Assembly (NCBI GenBank): GCA_028065135.1
Contig: JAPTWR010000045.1
Location: forward strand, 1-16,176
Origin: Acidithiobacillus sp.
Lineage (GTDB): Bacteria; Pseudomonadota; Gammaproteobacteria; Acidithiobacillales; Acidithiobacillaceae
Direction of reading: 5' to 3'
DNA length: 16,176 nucleotides
In this document: positions 1-6,135 of the stretch, in pieces
How the letters are laid out: each line of letters starts with the position of its first letter
How positions within the stretch are numbered: position 1 is the stretch's first letter
Notes under the pieces: generated by a model
The model's input: only the letters and a program-made list of their open reading frames with translations
Told to the model about the DNA's origin: nothing
The model's database searches: none
Program-made: the position numbers and the translations under genes

Positions 1-2
1 TC

Positions 3-719
3 AAGAATCAGGGCAAAGAGGAGGTCGTGGTCAAAGTGGTGGATGAGCATGGACAGGAGCAATGGAAGCCCGCCCACCGCAACCGCTTCGACGTCAAAGT
101 GGCCGACATGCCCCTCAAGTCCGCGCCGCACCTGTCTGATGTAGCAGGCAAAGCCGGGTACACACACGATGCCGCCACCGGTCGCGTGACCATCCCGGCG
201 GGGAATTATCTCGCCGCCAAAGCGGATCTCTCGGTGCTGTCGGGGTCCGGGCACTACGCCCTGCACCAGGCCAGCCAGATTCCGTTCACGGATCTCCAGC
301 CCACCGAAAAACATGCCTTGGTATCCACCGGGCTGGCGGACGAAAACGGACTGAACCGCCGTGGCATCGCGGCGGTGCTGACTTCCGACCGCCTGCTGGA
401 AATCCGCCGTGCGCAGGCTCCGGAAAATCTCAAGGGCGCCGCCGTTCAGCCGGGATATGAAAAGGCTGCGGCACTGCCTGAACGTGAATCGGCGCAGGAA
501 CAGGCGCTGGCCAAGGCCCAGGAAGTCGCCCAGGAACAGGACCAGAAGCGCATCCTGGTCCGCAACGAGGACAGCCAGGCCCAGGAGAAGAAGGCTGAAG
601 TCAAGGAACGCAAGGACGGTAAAAAGGAACGGAAGATCGAAGAGCGGAAGGTCGAGCGTCCCGCGCGCGGCTTTGGGCGCCAGTCGCAAATCGACAAGGG
701 GCAGGAACTGTCCCGGTAA
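3..719 (+). CDS. C-terminal part of a large conjugation-associated protein (possible relaxase tail), 5' end missing
   Basis: The frame is open from the first bases of the window, so the true start lies upstream and only the last ~239 residues are seen. A GTG at 27 is in frame but has no convincing ribosome binding site and is probably internal. The first ~150 residues look like a folded domain (motifs YTHDAATGRVTIPAGNYLAA and GLADENGLNRRGIAAVLTSD). The last ~90 are a highly charged Gln/Glu/Lys-rich helical tail (AQEVAQEQDQKR, KKAEVKERKDGKKERKIEER), typical of the disordered ends of large mobilisation or polyvalent proteins. In RP4 the relaxase gene traI precedes traG in the same orientation, so position suggests a TraI-like relaxase or associated primase. 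No relaxase motif is visible in this part, so that is inference. A strong terminator follows at once. Confidence 0.6.
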   Translation, partial: KNQGKEEVVVKVVDEHGQEQWKPAHRNRFDVKVADMPLKSAPHLSDVAGKAGYTHDAATGRVTIPAGNYLAAKADLSVLSGSGHYALHQASQIPFTDLQPTEKHALVSTGLADENGLNRRGIAAVLTSDRLLEIRRAQAPENLKGAAVQPGYEKAAALPERESAQEQALAKAQEVAQEQDQKRILVRNEDSQAQEKKAEVKERKDGKKERKIEERKVERPARGFGRQSQIDKGQELSR

Positions 720-766
720 TATCCACTTCACCCTTGCAGGGTGCGGCCCAGGTTCGCCACCAGTAG

Positions 767-791
767 CCCCGGCCAGGAACCGGGGTTTTTT
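767..791 (+). terminator. Rho-independent terminator after the partial first gene
   Basis: A perfect 6-bp stem CCCCGG/CCGGGG (767-772 with 780-785) encloses a 7-nt loop CCAGGAA and is followed by six T residues. It is nearly identical to the terminator split by the element at 1696-1871, and so shows what the uninterrupted form looks like. Confidence 0.85.
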
Positions 792-823
792 ATGTCCACT
801 CCTTCGCGGGACACGCGACTCCT

Positions 824-836
824 AACCGGTGGTGAG
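824..836 (+). repeat. 13-bp intergenic repeat AACCGGTGGTGAG, copy 1
   Basis: An exact second copy lies at 13213-13225. Both copies are in intergenic DNA upstream of a conserved box (copies at 950 and 13318). Here GTGGTG (829-834) could pair with CACCAC about 80 bp downstream to form a long imperfect hairpin in the 720-1020 spacer. The spacer also holds a run of nine C (907-915). No gene is seen in it. Confidence 0.4.
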
Positions 837-949
837 GGGATTGGGAAAGGAAAAAGGATCGGGCACGGCTGCAGCCGCAACAACATCGGCGCTTTTCTTT
901 ATCCCACCCCCCCCCAACACCACTATCTCGGCGACCGTTCCAGGGCGAG

Positions 950-985
950 AAACCGCGATCAGGTTCCGCATGGTCCGGTAAGAAT
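950..985 (+). promoter_or_regulatory. Conserved upstream box, copy 1 (barrel pseudogene)
   Basis: It reads AAACCGCGATCAGG, then TTCCG, five bases, GTCCG and TAAGAAT. GATC lies 64 bp before the ATG at 1021. The family consensus has a GATCAGGTCC core, pentamers GTCCG repeated ten bases apart (one helical turn), and a -10-like TAnAnnT about 27 bases after GATC. A TTGACA-type -35 is absent, and the core sits where a -35 would be, which suggests a factor-dependent promoter. The family is seen directly; promoter function is inferred. Confidence 0.6.
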
Positions 986-1020
986 GTAGGCGATAACGCC
1001 TTTTCCTTGAGGATTTTCCC

Positions 1021-1653
1021 ATGAAGAAAGTTTTGATTCCCGTCATCGCGGCCATGACCCTTAACGCCTCCGGCCTAGCTATGGCCGGAACCACGAGCAT
1101 CGGCATTGGTTACGACAATGTGGGCATCCACCTGGGCAATGGCATCAACGCCAGCGTCCCGCTGGCGAACTCACCGTAGGCCACCGGTTCCGTGACAATT
1201 ATGGTGTTGGTTTTGACATGGTGGATGGCGCCGGCAACGGCCTGACCTATCAACACCTGCAGGTTAGTGCCGATAAGCTGTTGCCATTTGACGGCGGCAA
1301 CCTCTCGCCGGAAGTCATAATCGGTGGATCCCGCGTTGGTGTCGCTGGTGACAATGTGTATCACGTCAGCACCGCCTACGCGGGTTTTGGCGCTTCGTAT
1401 AGCTACCCCATTGGTCGATATGTCTCTCTTGATGGCAGTGCCGCCATCGGCCGCGACTTCGCAACACATGTAACCGGGTTGCACATGGTCGGAGGATTGT
1501 TTTACCAGGCTGGCGCGGAGGTGGATTTTAGCGGTGTGGGACCGGGTCTATTCAGCGTTGGTTACGAATACCGCCACCTGCCCATCTCATGTATCCCACA
1601 GTATCCACATGAACACCAGTGGCTTTCAGGCGCGGTACAGCATCACTTTTTAG
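1021..1653 (+). pseudogene. Frameshifted outer-membrane beta-barrel protein
   Basis: The start at 1021 has a GAGGA ribosome binding site (TTGAGGA, about 1007-1013) and encodes a clear signal peptide (MKKVLIPVIAAMTLNASGLAMA). The frame stops after 52 codons at TAG 1177-1179. The homologous reading continues in another frame (ELTVGHRFRDNYGVGFDMVDG, then barrel strands such as VSTAYAGFGASYSYPIGRYV and LFSVGYEYRH). It returns to the first frame near 1590-1610 and ends MNTSGFQARYSITF at TAG 1651-1653. The terminal aromatic residue is the classic outer-membrane barrel C-terminus. At least two compensating frameshifts (about 1158-1167 and 1580-1610) are needed, so the gene is broken unless the sequence has errors. 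The longer open frame running to 1871 is an artefact that reads into the inserted element. Confidence 0.75.
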
Positions 1654-1695
1654 TATTGTGCCATATCCCGCAGGATGCAGCCCCGGCCAGAGGAA

Positions 1696-1871
1696 CTAGC
1701 CGTTGGCGAAAGGTGTTGGTTTTTGGTGCCTTGATTCCCGCAAACCCGTTCGTAGCTTGGTTCTCAGAGGATTTGCCATCGGCGGAGATTTTTTCTTCAA
1801 TAAAAAGGCCGCAAACCCTTTATTGGGTGCGGCGTTCAGTCAAACCACCCACACCTTTCGCCAACGGCTAG
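1696..1871. mobile_element. 176-bp MITE-like element with 21-bp terminal inverted repeats and 9-bp target duplication
   Basis: The ends are perfect inverted repeats over 21 bp (1696-1716 and 1851-1871), beginning CTAGCCGTTGG and ending CCAACGGCTAG, with weaker similarity further in. Direct repeats CCAGAGGAA flank it at 1687-1695 and 1872-1880. No transposase can be encoded, so it would have been moved in trans by a full-length insertion sequence with the same ends. The 9-bp duplication is compatible with several IS families and does not identify one. The interior has a minus-strand terminator at 1802-1833. The target is the loop of a transcription terminator. Confidence 0.85.
1802..1833 (-). 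terminator. Minus-strand terminator inside the inserted element
   Basis: On the minus strand GCCGCACCC, an AATAAA loop, GGGTTTGCGGC and then CTTTTTA form an 8-9 bp stem with a 2-nt bulge and a five-T run. It would stop minus-strand transcripts. It may be the remnant of the end of a transposase gene in the parent insertion sequence. Confidence 0.55.
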
Positions 1872-1966
1872 CCAGAGGAACCGGGGCTTTTTATTGTCTG
1901 GCGTCAAAAAAACCTTGCTCGGTATTTCCAAGAGGCGTGGAACTTGCCTGATAAGGAGATACAACC

Positions 1967-2143
1967 ATGGAAACGCTCTTCACTGTTCTGGGATTTTTCA
2001 TTCTCATGGCCTGCCTGTTTTACATCATCGATGTCATCCAGGAGAACGGGTTCGCGCCGGTGCTGAAGGTGTTTGCATTCCCATTCATTCTGATTTTGAT
2101 AGGCATAAATGCCATTTATGAATGGATACGCTGGAATATTTGA
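1967..2143 (+). CDS. Small hydrophobic membrane protein, 58 aa
   Basis: The ATG at 1967 is preceded by a strong AAGGAG site (TAAGGAGATACAACC). The protein has two membrane-spanning stretches, about residues 4-22 (LFTVLGFFILMACLFYIID) and 33-50 (LKVFAFPFILILIGINAI). They are joined by a short polar loop (VIQENGFAP), and the tail is basic and aromatic (YEWIRWNI). I do not recognise the family. It lies between the split terminator and traG in the same direction, which would fit a small inner-membrane accessory of the coupling protein or an entry-exclusion-like factor. That is inference from position and topology only. Confidence 0.7.
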   Translation: METLFTVLGFFILMACLFYIIDVIQENGFAPVLKVFAFPFILILIGINAIYEWIRWNI

Positions 2144-2153
2144 CCGCGCGGTT

Positions 2154-2184
2154 CTGGCCGCCATCGCCATCAGGCGGCGGCCAG
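2154..2184 (+). promoter_or_regulatory. Hairpin in the traG leader
   Basis: A perfect 9-bp stem CTGGCCGCC/GGCGGCCAG (2154-2162 with 2176-2184) encloses a 13-nt loop. It falls between the stop of the 58-aa gene and the traG ribosome binding site AAGGAG (2216-2221). No T-run follows, so it is not an ordinary terminator. It could be an RNA processing, stability or regulatory site. Confidence 0.4.
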
Positions 2185-2228
2185 CCCTACAGAGGGGGTT
2201 AACCACCGTCTCTGTAAGGAGTGCCGTC

Positions 2229-4433
2229 ATGGCGAACCCCAATCTGTATCAGATCCCCAAATCCCAGGGCGACATGACCCGTGTGGTCTGGCCCGCGCTG
2301 GGTCTCTTTCTCATCATCACGCTCATCGGCTTTTGGGCTGCGACCGAATACGCCGCCTGGGCCTTTCAATATAACAAGGTCCTGGGTGCCGCCATGGGGG
2401 TACCCTTTGTCTATGCGCCGTGGGACATCGTTGTCTGGAGCCTGAAGTTCGACAAAGGACTTACCGGCCCGGTGCCCCATGTGTTCCAAATCGCGCACGC
2501 GACGATGGGCGTGTTTGGCCTGCTGGCATTACTCTTTCCCATCGCCTACTCCTACCGGCGCACGCGCAAGCTGGCGAATGTGCAAAACGACCTGCACGGC
2601 TCGGCGCACTGGGCCAGCGATGTGGAGGTCCACGCCACGGGGCTGCTCCCTTCTCCGCAAAACGCGGGCGGCGTCCTGTTCGGCGCGCATACCATGGAAA
2701 ACGGCGAGACTTTTTATCTTCGGCACAATGGCCCGGAACATATTCTGGTGTATGCGCCGACCCGCTCCGGCAAGGGCGTCGGTATCGTCATTCCGACACT
2801 GTTATCCTGGCTCGCCAGCGTTTTCGTGTACGACATCAAGGGCGAAAACTGGCACCTGACCGCAGGGTTCCGAGAGAAAGTGCTGGGGCAACGCTGCATC
2901 CGCTTCGCGCCCTGGGATCTGCAATCGGCAAGATTCAATCCGCTGGATGAAATCCGCCTCGACCACAATCTGGTGAAAGACACCCAGAATATCTCTACTA
3001 TGATCGTGGACCCCGACGGCAAGGGTCTGAACGATCACTGGGCGAAAACCGGCTTTGACCTGATGTCCGGCGTGGTGATCTTCGTCAAGTTGACACCAGA
3101 ATTGAAAGGCGATGAGCGGTGTCTCTCCACGGTTCAGGCCATTCTCTCCGACGGCGGTCCGATCCGTAAAATCGCGGAACGCATCGAGCAAGAGAAAGCG
3201 GACGCCCGTGACGAGGACGATGACGCCAAAATGATGGCGGGGTTCGCCGCCGTCATGACTTATGTGCGCGATACGGCGCATGAGATGCAGGAAAACGGAC
3301 AAGAAACGGACCAATGGCGACTATTCGGCTGGAAGGCGGCCGGCGAGGCGGCGCAAAGCTATCTGAACAAGGCCAGCAACGAGGCTTCGGGCGTTCTGTC
3401 CACTGCCATGAGTTTTTTGAGCGTCTACCGGGATCCGTTGGTGGCGCGAAACACCGCCGTCTCGGACTTCACGCTGGAATCACTGATGGGTGGACCGGAT
3501 ATCGACGGTAAACCCTGCGCGCGCAAGACCTCCTTCTACATGGTCAACCCGCCTACCGACGCGGACCGGCTCAAGCCGCTGACCCGTTTGCTGCTGAACC
3601 AGGTGGTGCGGCGACTGACGGAAAGAATGGATTTTGATGAATCCGGCCAGGGGCACAGCGTCTATCCCCATCGCCTGTTGCTGTTGATCGATGAGTTTCC
3701 CAGTCTGGGCAAGCTGGATGTGTTTCAGAAAGCCCTGGCATTCATCGCCGGATACGGCCTCAAAGCCCTGTTGATCATCCAGAGTAAGAATCAGCTTTAT
3801 GGTGAGTACACGAAAGACGAAGCGATTACGGATAACTGCCACATCCGCATCGCCTACACCCCAAATCGTGTGGATTCAGCGGAAGAGCTTTCAAAAACCG
3901 TGGGGAATTTCACAGCTTCGCACACCCAGCGGCAATATTCCGGCAACCGGTTGCAGGTGCTTTTGCAGCATGTCAACACGAATGAGCAGGTCATCCAGCG
4001 GCCCCTGCTGACGCCTGAAGAGTTTATGCGGTTACCGGCTACCGATGAGGTGGTTTTCGTGTCCGGCCATGCGCCGATCTATTGCCGGAAGATCGTTTAT
4101 TACACCGATCCAGTGCTGAACAAGCGCAGGGCGATACCGCCGCCGACGTTATCCTTTCCGGCCACATCGGTCCCCATTGACGTGGTACAGGCGGAGAAAG
4201 TGATACCGACTGCACCAGGCACGGCCGCATCGGCAGGCACAGAAACGGGCGGCAACAATTTGGGGCATAAGGAAGCAGAGTATCCCCGTGCGGTTATTGC
4301 CAGGTTCGTCGGAGCGAATCCGGTTCCGGAAAAATCCCCAAGCCTTGAACCACAAGGGCCGGTGGAGACCGCAAAAACCCGTGGTATTGAGGAACAGGAC
4401 GAGGAGAAGACCGAAGATGACCCCCTTGCTTAA
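2229..4433 (+). CDS. traG: Type IV coupling protein TraG/VirD4
   Basis: This is the inner-membrane ATPase that recruits the relaxase-DNA complex and hands it to the type IV secretion channel. The 734-aa length is usual for the family, though a little longer than some members. Two N-terminal membrane segments lie at about residues 21-40 and 90-108. A conserved LHGSAHWAS motif (122-130) follows. Walker A is APTRSGKGVG (176-185, Lys182), and Walker B is LLLLIDEFPSLGKLD with Asp488 and Glu489. The C-terminal ~80 residues are Pro/Glu-rich and probably disordered. The start at 2229 has AAGGAG seven bases upstream. An upstream in-frame ATG at 2109 would lack such a site and overlap the 58-aa gene. 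traF overlaps its 3' end, as in the RP4 traG-traF arrangement. Confidence 0.95.
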   Translation: MANPNLYQIPKSQGDMTRVVWPALGLFLIITLIGFWAATEYAAWAFQYNKVLGAAMGVPFVYAPWDIVVWSLKFDKGLTGPVPHVFQIAHATMGVFGLLALLFPIAYSYRRTRKLANVQNDLHGSAHWASDVEVHATGLLPSPQNAGGVLFGAHTMENGETFYLRHNGPEHILVYAPTRSGKGVGIVIPTLLSWLASVFVYDIKGENWHLTAGFREKVLGQRCIRFAPWDLQSARFNPLDEIRLDHNLVKDTQNISTMIVDPDGKGLNDHWAKTGFDLMSGVVIFVKLTPELKGDERCLSTVQAILSDGGPIRKIAERIEQEKADARDEDDDAKMMAGFAAVMTYVRDTAHEMQENGQETDQWRLFGWKAAGEAAQSYLNKASNEASGVLSTAMSFLSVYRDPLVARNTAVSDFTLESLMGGPDIDGKPCARKTSFYMVNPPTDADRLKPLTRLLLNQVVRRLTERMDFDESGQGHSVYPHRLLLLIDEFPSLGKLDVFQKALAFIAGYGLKALLIIQSKNQLYGEYTKDEAITDNCHIRIAYTPNRVDSAEELSKTVGNFTASHTQRQYSGNRLQVLLQHVNTNEQVIQRPLLTPEEFMRLPATDEVVFVSGHAPIYCRKIVYYTDPVLNKRRAIPPPTLSFPATSVPIDVVQAEKVIPTAPGTAASAGTETGGNNLGHKEAEYPRAVIARFVGANPVPEKSPSLEPQGPVETAKTRGIEEQDEEKTEDDPLA

Positions 4434-5058
4434 AAACGCCCTGTCTTTTTCCTACACCCCATTCACCACCACCCGGCGGCGGCACTGGAAGAGGTTGCTA
4501 CCTGTCGCTGTGATCGGGGCGATTGTCGCCGGTGCCGTCACGGCCTGGGATAACGGCAACTGGCGGCTGAACCTCTCGCCTAGCGAGCCAATGGGGATCT
4601 GGACCATCACGCCGATTACACAGGGAACCAGGCTGCACACCGGTGAGATCGTGACACTCTGCCCGCGCCTGCCGTCCGGCTATCACTACGGCTGGCTGGC
4701 GGACAAAACCCATGCCGCGAACACCTGCACCGATGGACGTGCGCCATTCCTCAAGACGATCGTGGCAGGCCCTGGTGACGTGATTCGCGAGACTGGTCAT
4801 GGCGTCATCATTAAGGGCCGACCGGTCCCGGACAGCAAGCCATTGTTTTATACCACCAGCCGTCCGCAGGTCCGGCTTCCGCAATGGAGGGGGATCATCA
4901 CGCTCAAGGCGGGACAATATTGGGCCTACGGTGCGGGGGATCCGCGTTTTTCCTTCGATTCACGGTACTGGGGACCGTTCCGGCAGACGCAGGTACGGGG
5001 CGTTGCCACCCCGGTCCTGACCTGGCGGTGGCGATGGACGCCTGGGTTGAAAGACTGA
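4417..5058 (+). CDS. traF: Conjugative pilin-processing peptidase/cyclase TraF (S26 family)
   Basis: TraF is a membrane-bound serine peptidase related to signal peptidase I. In RP4 it trims the C-terminus of the TrbC pilin and joins the ends into a circle. This 213-aa protein has a basic N-terminus, one membrane segment (about residues 27-43), the nucleophile in SPSEPMGIW (Ser56), the general base in FLKTIVAGPGDVI (Lys113) and a family Asp in FDSRYWGP (Asp181). The spacing resembles RP4 TraF Ser37/Lys89/Asp155. The ATG at 4417 overlaps the end of traG by 17 nt and has GAGGAG (4401-4406) upstream, so translation is probably coupled. Its likely substrate, TrbC, is at 13388. A role as a general signal peptidase is less likely. 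Confidence 0.93.
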   Translation: MTPLLKNALSFSYTPFTTTRRRHWKRLLPVAVIGAIVAGAVTAWDNGNWRLNLSPSEPMGIWTITPITQGTRLHTGEIVTLCPRLPSGYHYGWLADKTHAANTCTDGRAPFLKTIVAGPGDVIRETGHGVIIKGRPVPDSKPLFYTTSRPQVRLPQWRGIITLKAGQYWAYGAGDPRFSFDSRYWGPFRQTQVRGVATPVLTWRWRWTPGLKD

Positions 5059-5062
5059 AGAG

Positions 5063-5108
5063 GCACCCCGTGAAATGAAAATTTTTGCTCGATACTTTCA
5101 AGGGGTGC
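5063..5108 (+). other. Imperfect hairpin after traF
   Basis: GCACCCC-G-TGAAA (5063-5075) pairs with TTTCA-A-GGGGTGC (5096-5108), giving 12 of 13 pairs around a 20-nt AT-rich loop. The palindromic run GGGGTACCCC follows it. There is no T-run, so intrinsic termination is doubtful. A role in transcript end formation or as a protein-binding site is possible. Confidence 0.35.
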
Positions 5109-5142
5109 GGGGTACCCCCGCCACCCTTCACTACGTCCAAGG

Positions 5143-5179
5143 AAACCCACGATCAGGTCTCCGTCCGTCCGGTATAGGT
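5143..5179 (+). promoter_or_regulatory. Conserved upstream box, copy 2 (barrel gene)
   Basis: It reads AAACCCACGATCAGGTCT, then CCGTCC GTCCG and GTATAGGT. GATC is 64 bp before the ATG at 5215, the same distance as copy 1. The -10-like TATAGG is the closest of the set to a consensus -10. Confidence 0.6.
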
Positions 5180-5214
5180 CAGGAACATCCTGTTTCTCGA
5201 CTCCGGAGATCGTC

Positions 5215-5877
5215 ATGGCACGCATACACAAAACTTTTCATCGCAAGGCGTTAATCGTCGCACTGGCCTTTGCAGTTCTTTCCATTTTTTCCTCCACCTA
5301 CAGTCTTGCAGACGGCGCAACCTCCCCGTTTTCCATAATCGCCGGTGCTGGCACAACCGGCATATTTGGCGGAGCACAGTACCGTGAATCGCCATATTTT
5401 TCCACAACCGCAGAAATCGGTGGGCTGAATGTAGATCCGCAACTTTCTTCGGGCGGAGCTAGTTATAACATGAATATTCATTTGTTCAACGGCTATGTGT
5501 CTGAGCAGTGGTATCCCTGGCGGCGTGGGTTTTATGTCACGGCAGGTGTTTTTATCAATGGTAATAATCTGTCCTTGGCCCCCGCAGCATCAAACGCTGG
5601 ATATTATGCCCTGGCGACCCCTGCAAAAGTCACGATTAGCCCCTTTGATCCGTATTTTGGCTTGGGCTATGAGCAGCGTTTTTCAAGACGCTCGCACTGG
5701 TCATTCAATGTAAGTGCAGGCGCCGCATATCAGGGCACTCCAAAAGTCAGCGTAACGCACGGCGTTGGGCCGTATGCGCAACATGCATATACCGCAGAAA
5801 TCCCCAGCCTGCAGCAGTCTTTGAGCGGCTTTAAGTGGTACCCGGTTGTCCAGGCCGGCATTCAGTACCGCTGGTAA
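5215..5877 (+). CDS. Predicted outer-membrane beta-barrel protein, 220 aa
   Basis: The N-terminus is a typical signal peptide (basic RIHKTFHRK, hydrophobic ALIVALAFAVLSIFS, cleavage near SLADG). The mature part alternates polar and aromatic residues as barrel strands do (FYVTAGVFINGNN, DPYFGLGYEQRF, SFNVSAGAAYQG). It ends VQAGIQYRW, with the terminal aromatic residue recognised by the BAM machinery. The length fits an eight-stranded barrel. No enzyme motif is recognised, and a lipid A deacylase or OmpW-type family cannot be confirmed. It is a self-contained unit with its own box (5143) and terminator (5957), directly after traF. It belongs to the same broad class as the broken barrel gene at 1021. 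Being inside the transfer region, it may act in surface exclusion or mating-pair contact (inference). Confidence 0.75.
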   Translation: MARIHKTFHRKALIVALAFAVLSIFSSTYSLADGATSPFSIIAGAGTTGIFGGAQYRESPYFSTTAEIGGLNVDPQLSSGGASYNMNIHLFNGYVSEQWYPWRRGFYVTAGVFINGNNLSLAPAASNAGYYALATPAKVTISPFDPYFGLGYEQRFSRRSHWSFNVSAGAAYQGTPKVSVTHGVGPYAQHAYTAEIPSLQQSLSGFKWYPVVQAGIQYRW

Positions 5878-5956
5878 AAAACAGTACAGGAAAAAACCCC
5901 TGATTTTTTTAAATGGTGAGAGCTCGCGTGAATACATCACGGAATGAACACCACTC

Positions 5957-5982
5957 AATCCGGCCACCGCGCCGGATTTTTT
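5957..5982 (+). terminator. Rho-independent terminator after the barrel gene
   Basis: A perfect 8-bp stem AATCCGGC/GCCGGATT encloses the 6-nt loop CACCGC and runs into a T tract. It lies 80 bp past the stop codon. The rest of the 5878-6135 spacer holds the next conserved box. Confidence 0.85.
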
Positions 5983-6067
5983 GTGCCTCAGCGGCCCCTT
6001 TGAAGGGGATTTACCGCGTCAGAAAATTCAATTTTGCAGTGGCCTATAGGTGTGGTTCTACCGCATC

Positions 6068-6104
6068 AAAAACAGCGATCAGGTCCGTCGCCGTCCGCAT
6101 AAAT
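6068..6104 (+). promoter_or_regulatory. Conserved upstream box, copy 3 (autotransporter-like gene)
   Basis: It reads AAAAACAGCGATCAGG, then TCCGTCGCC GTCCG and CATAAAT. The GTCCG pair is exact and ten bases apart. GATC is 59 bp before the ATG at 6136. The leader after it shares GCAGATCCACT and GAGCACTGCC with the leader of copy 5. Confidence 0.6.
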
Positions 6105-6135
6105 GGCAGATCCACTTTCCAACAAGAGCACTGCC

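Larger units (their letters stand above)
1679..1892 (+). terminator. Rho-independent terminator split by an insertion
   Basis: The left stem AGCCCCGG (1679-1686) and right stem CCGGGGCT (1881-1888), followed by TTTTA, are perfectly complementary over 8 bp. In the uninterrupted form they would enclose the 9-nt loop CCAGAGGAA. The 176-bp element at 1696-1871 now sits in that loop, and the loop sequence is present on both sides. With almost 200 nt between its arms the hairpin is probably weak, which may allow read-through towards the 58-aa gene and traG. Confidence 0.8.

Noticed and set aside
1218..1871. Open frame of 217 codons as an intact gene
   Set aside because: It begins inside the frameshifted barrel gene, lacks a signal peptide and start site, and its C-terminal part reads through the terminator and the inserted element.
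1909..1930. Possible eighth copy of the box before the 58-aa gene (AAAACCTTGCTCGGTATTTCC)
   Set aside because: Only scattered positions match the consensus, GTCCG is absent and no clear -10 is at the right distance; too weak to count.
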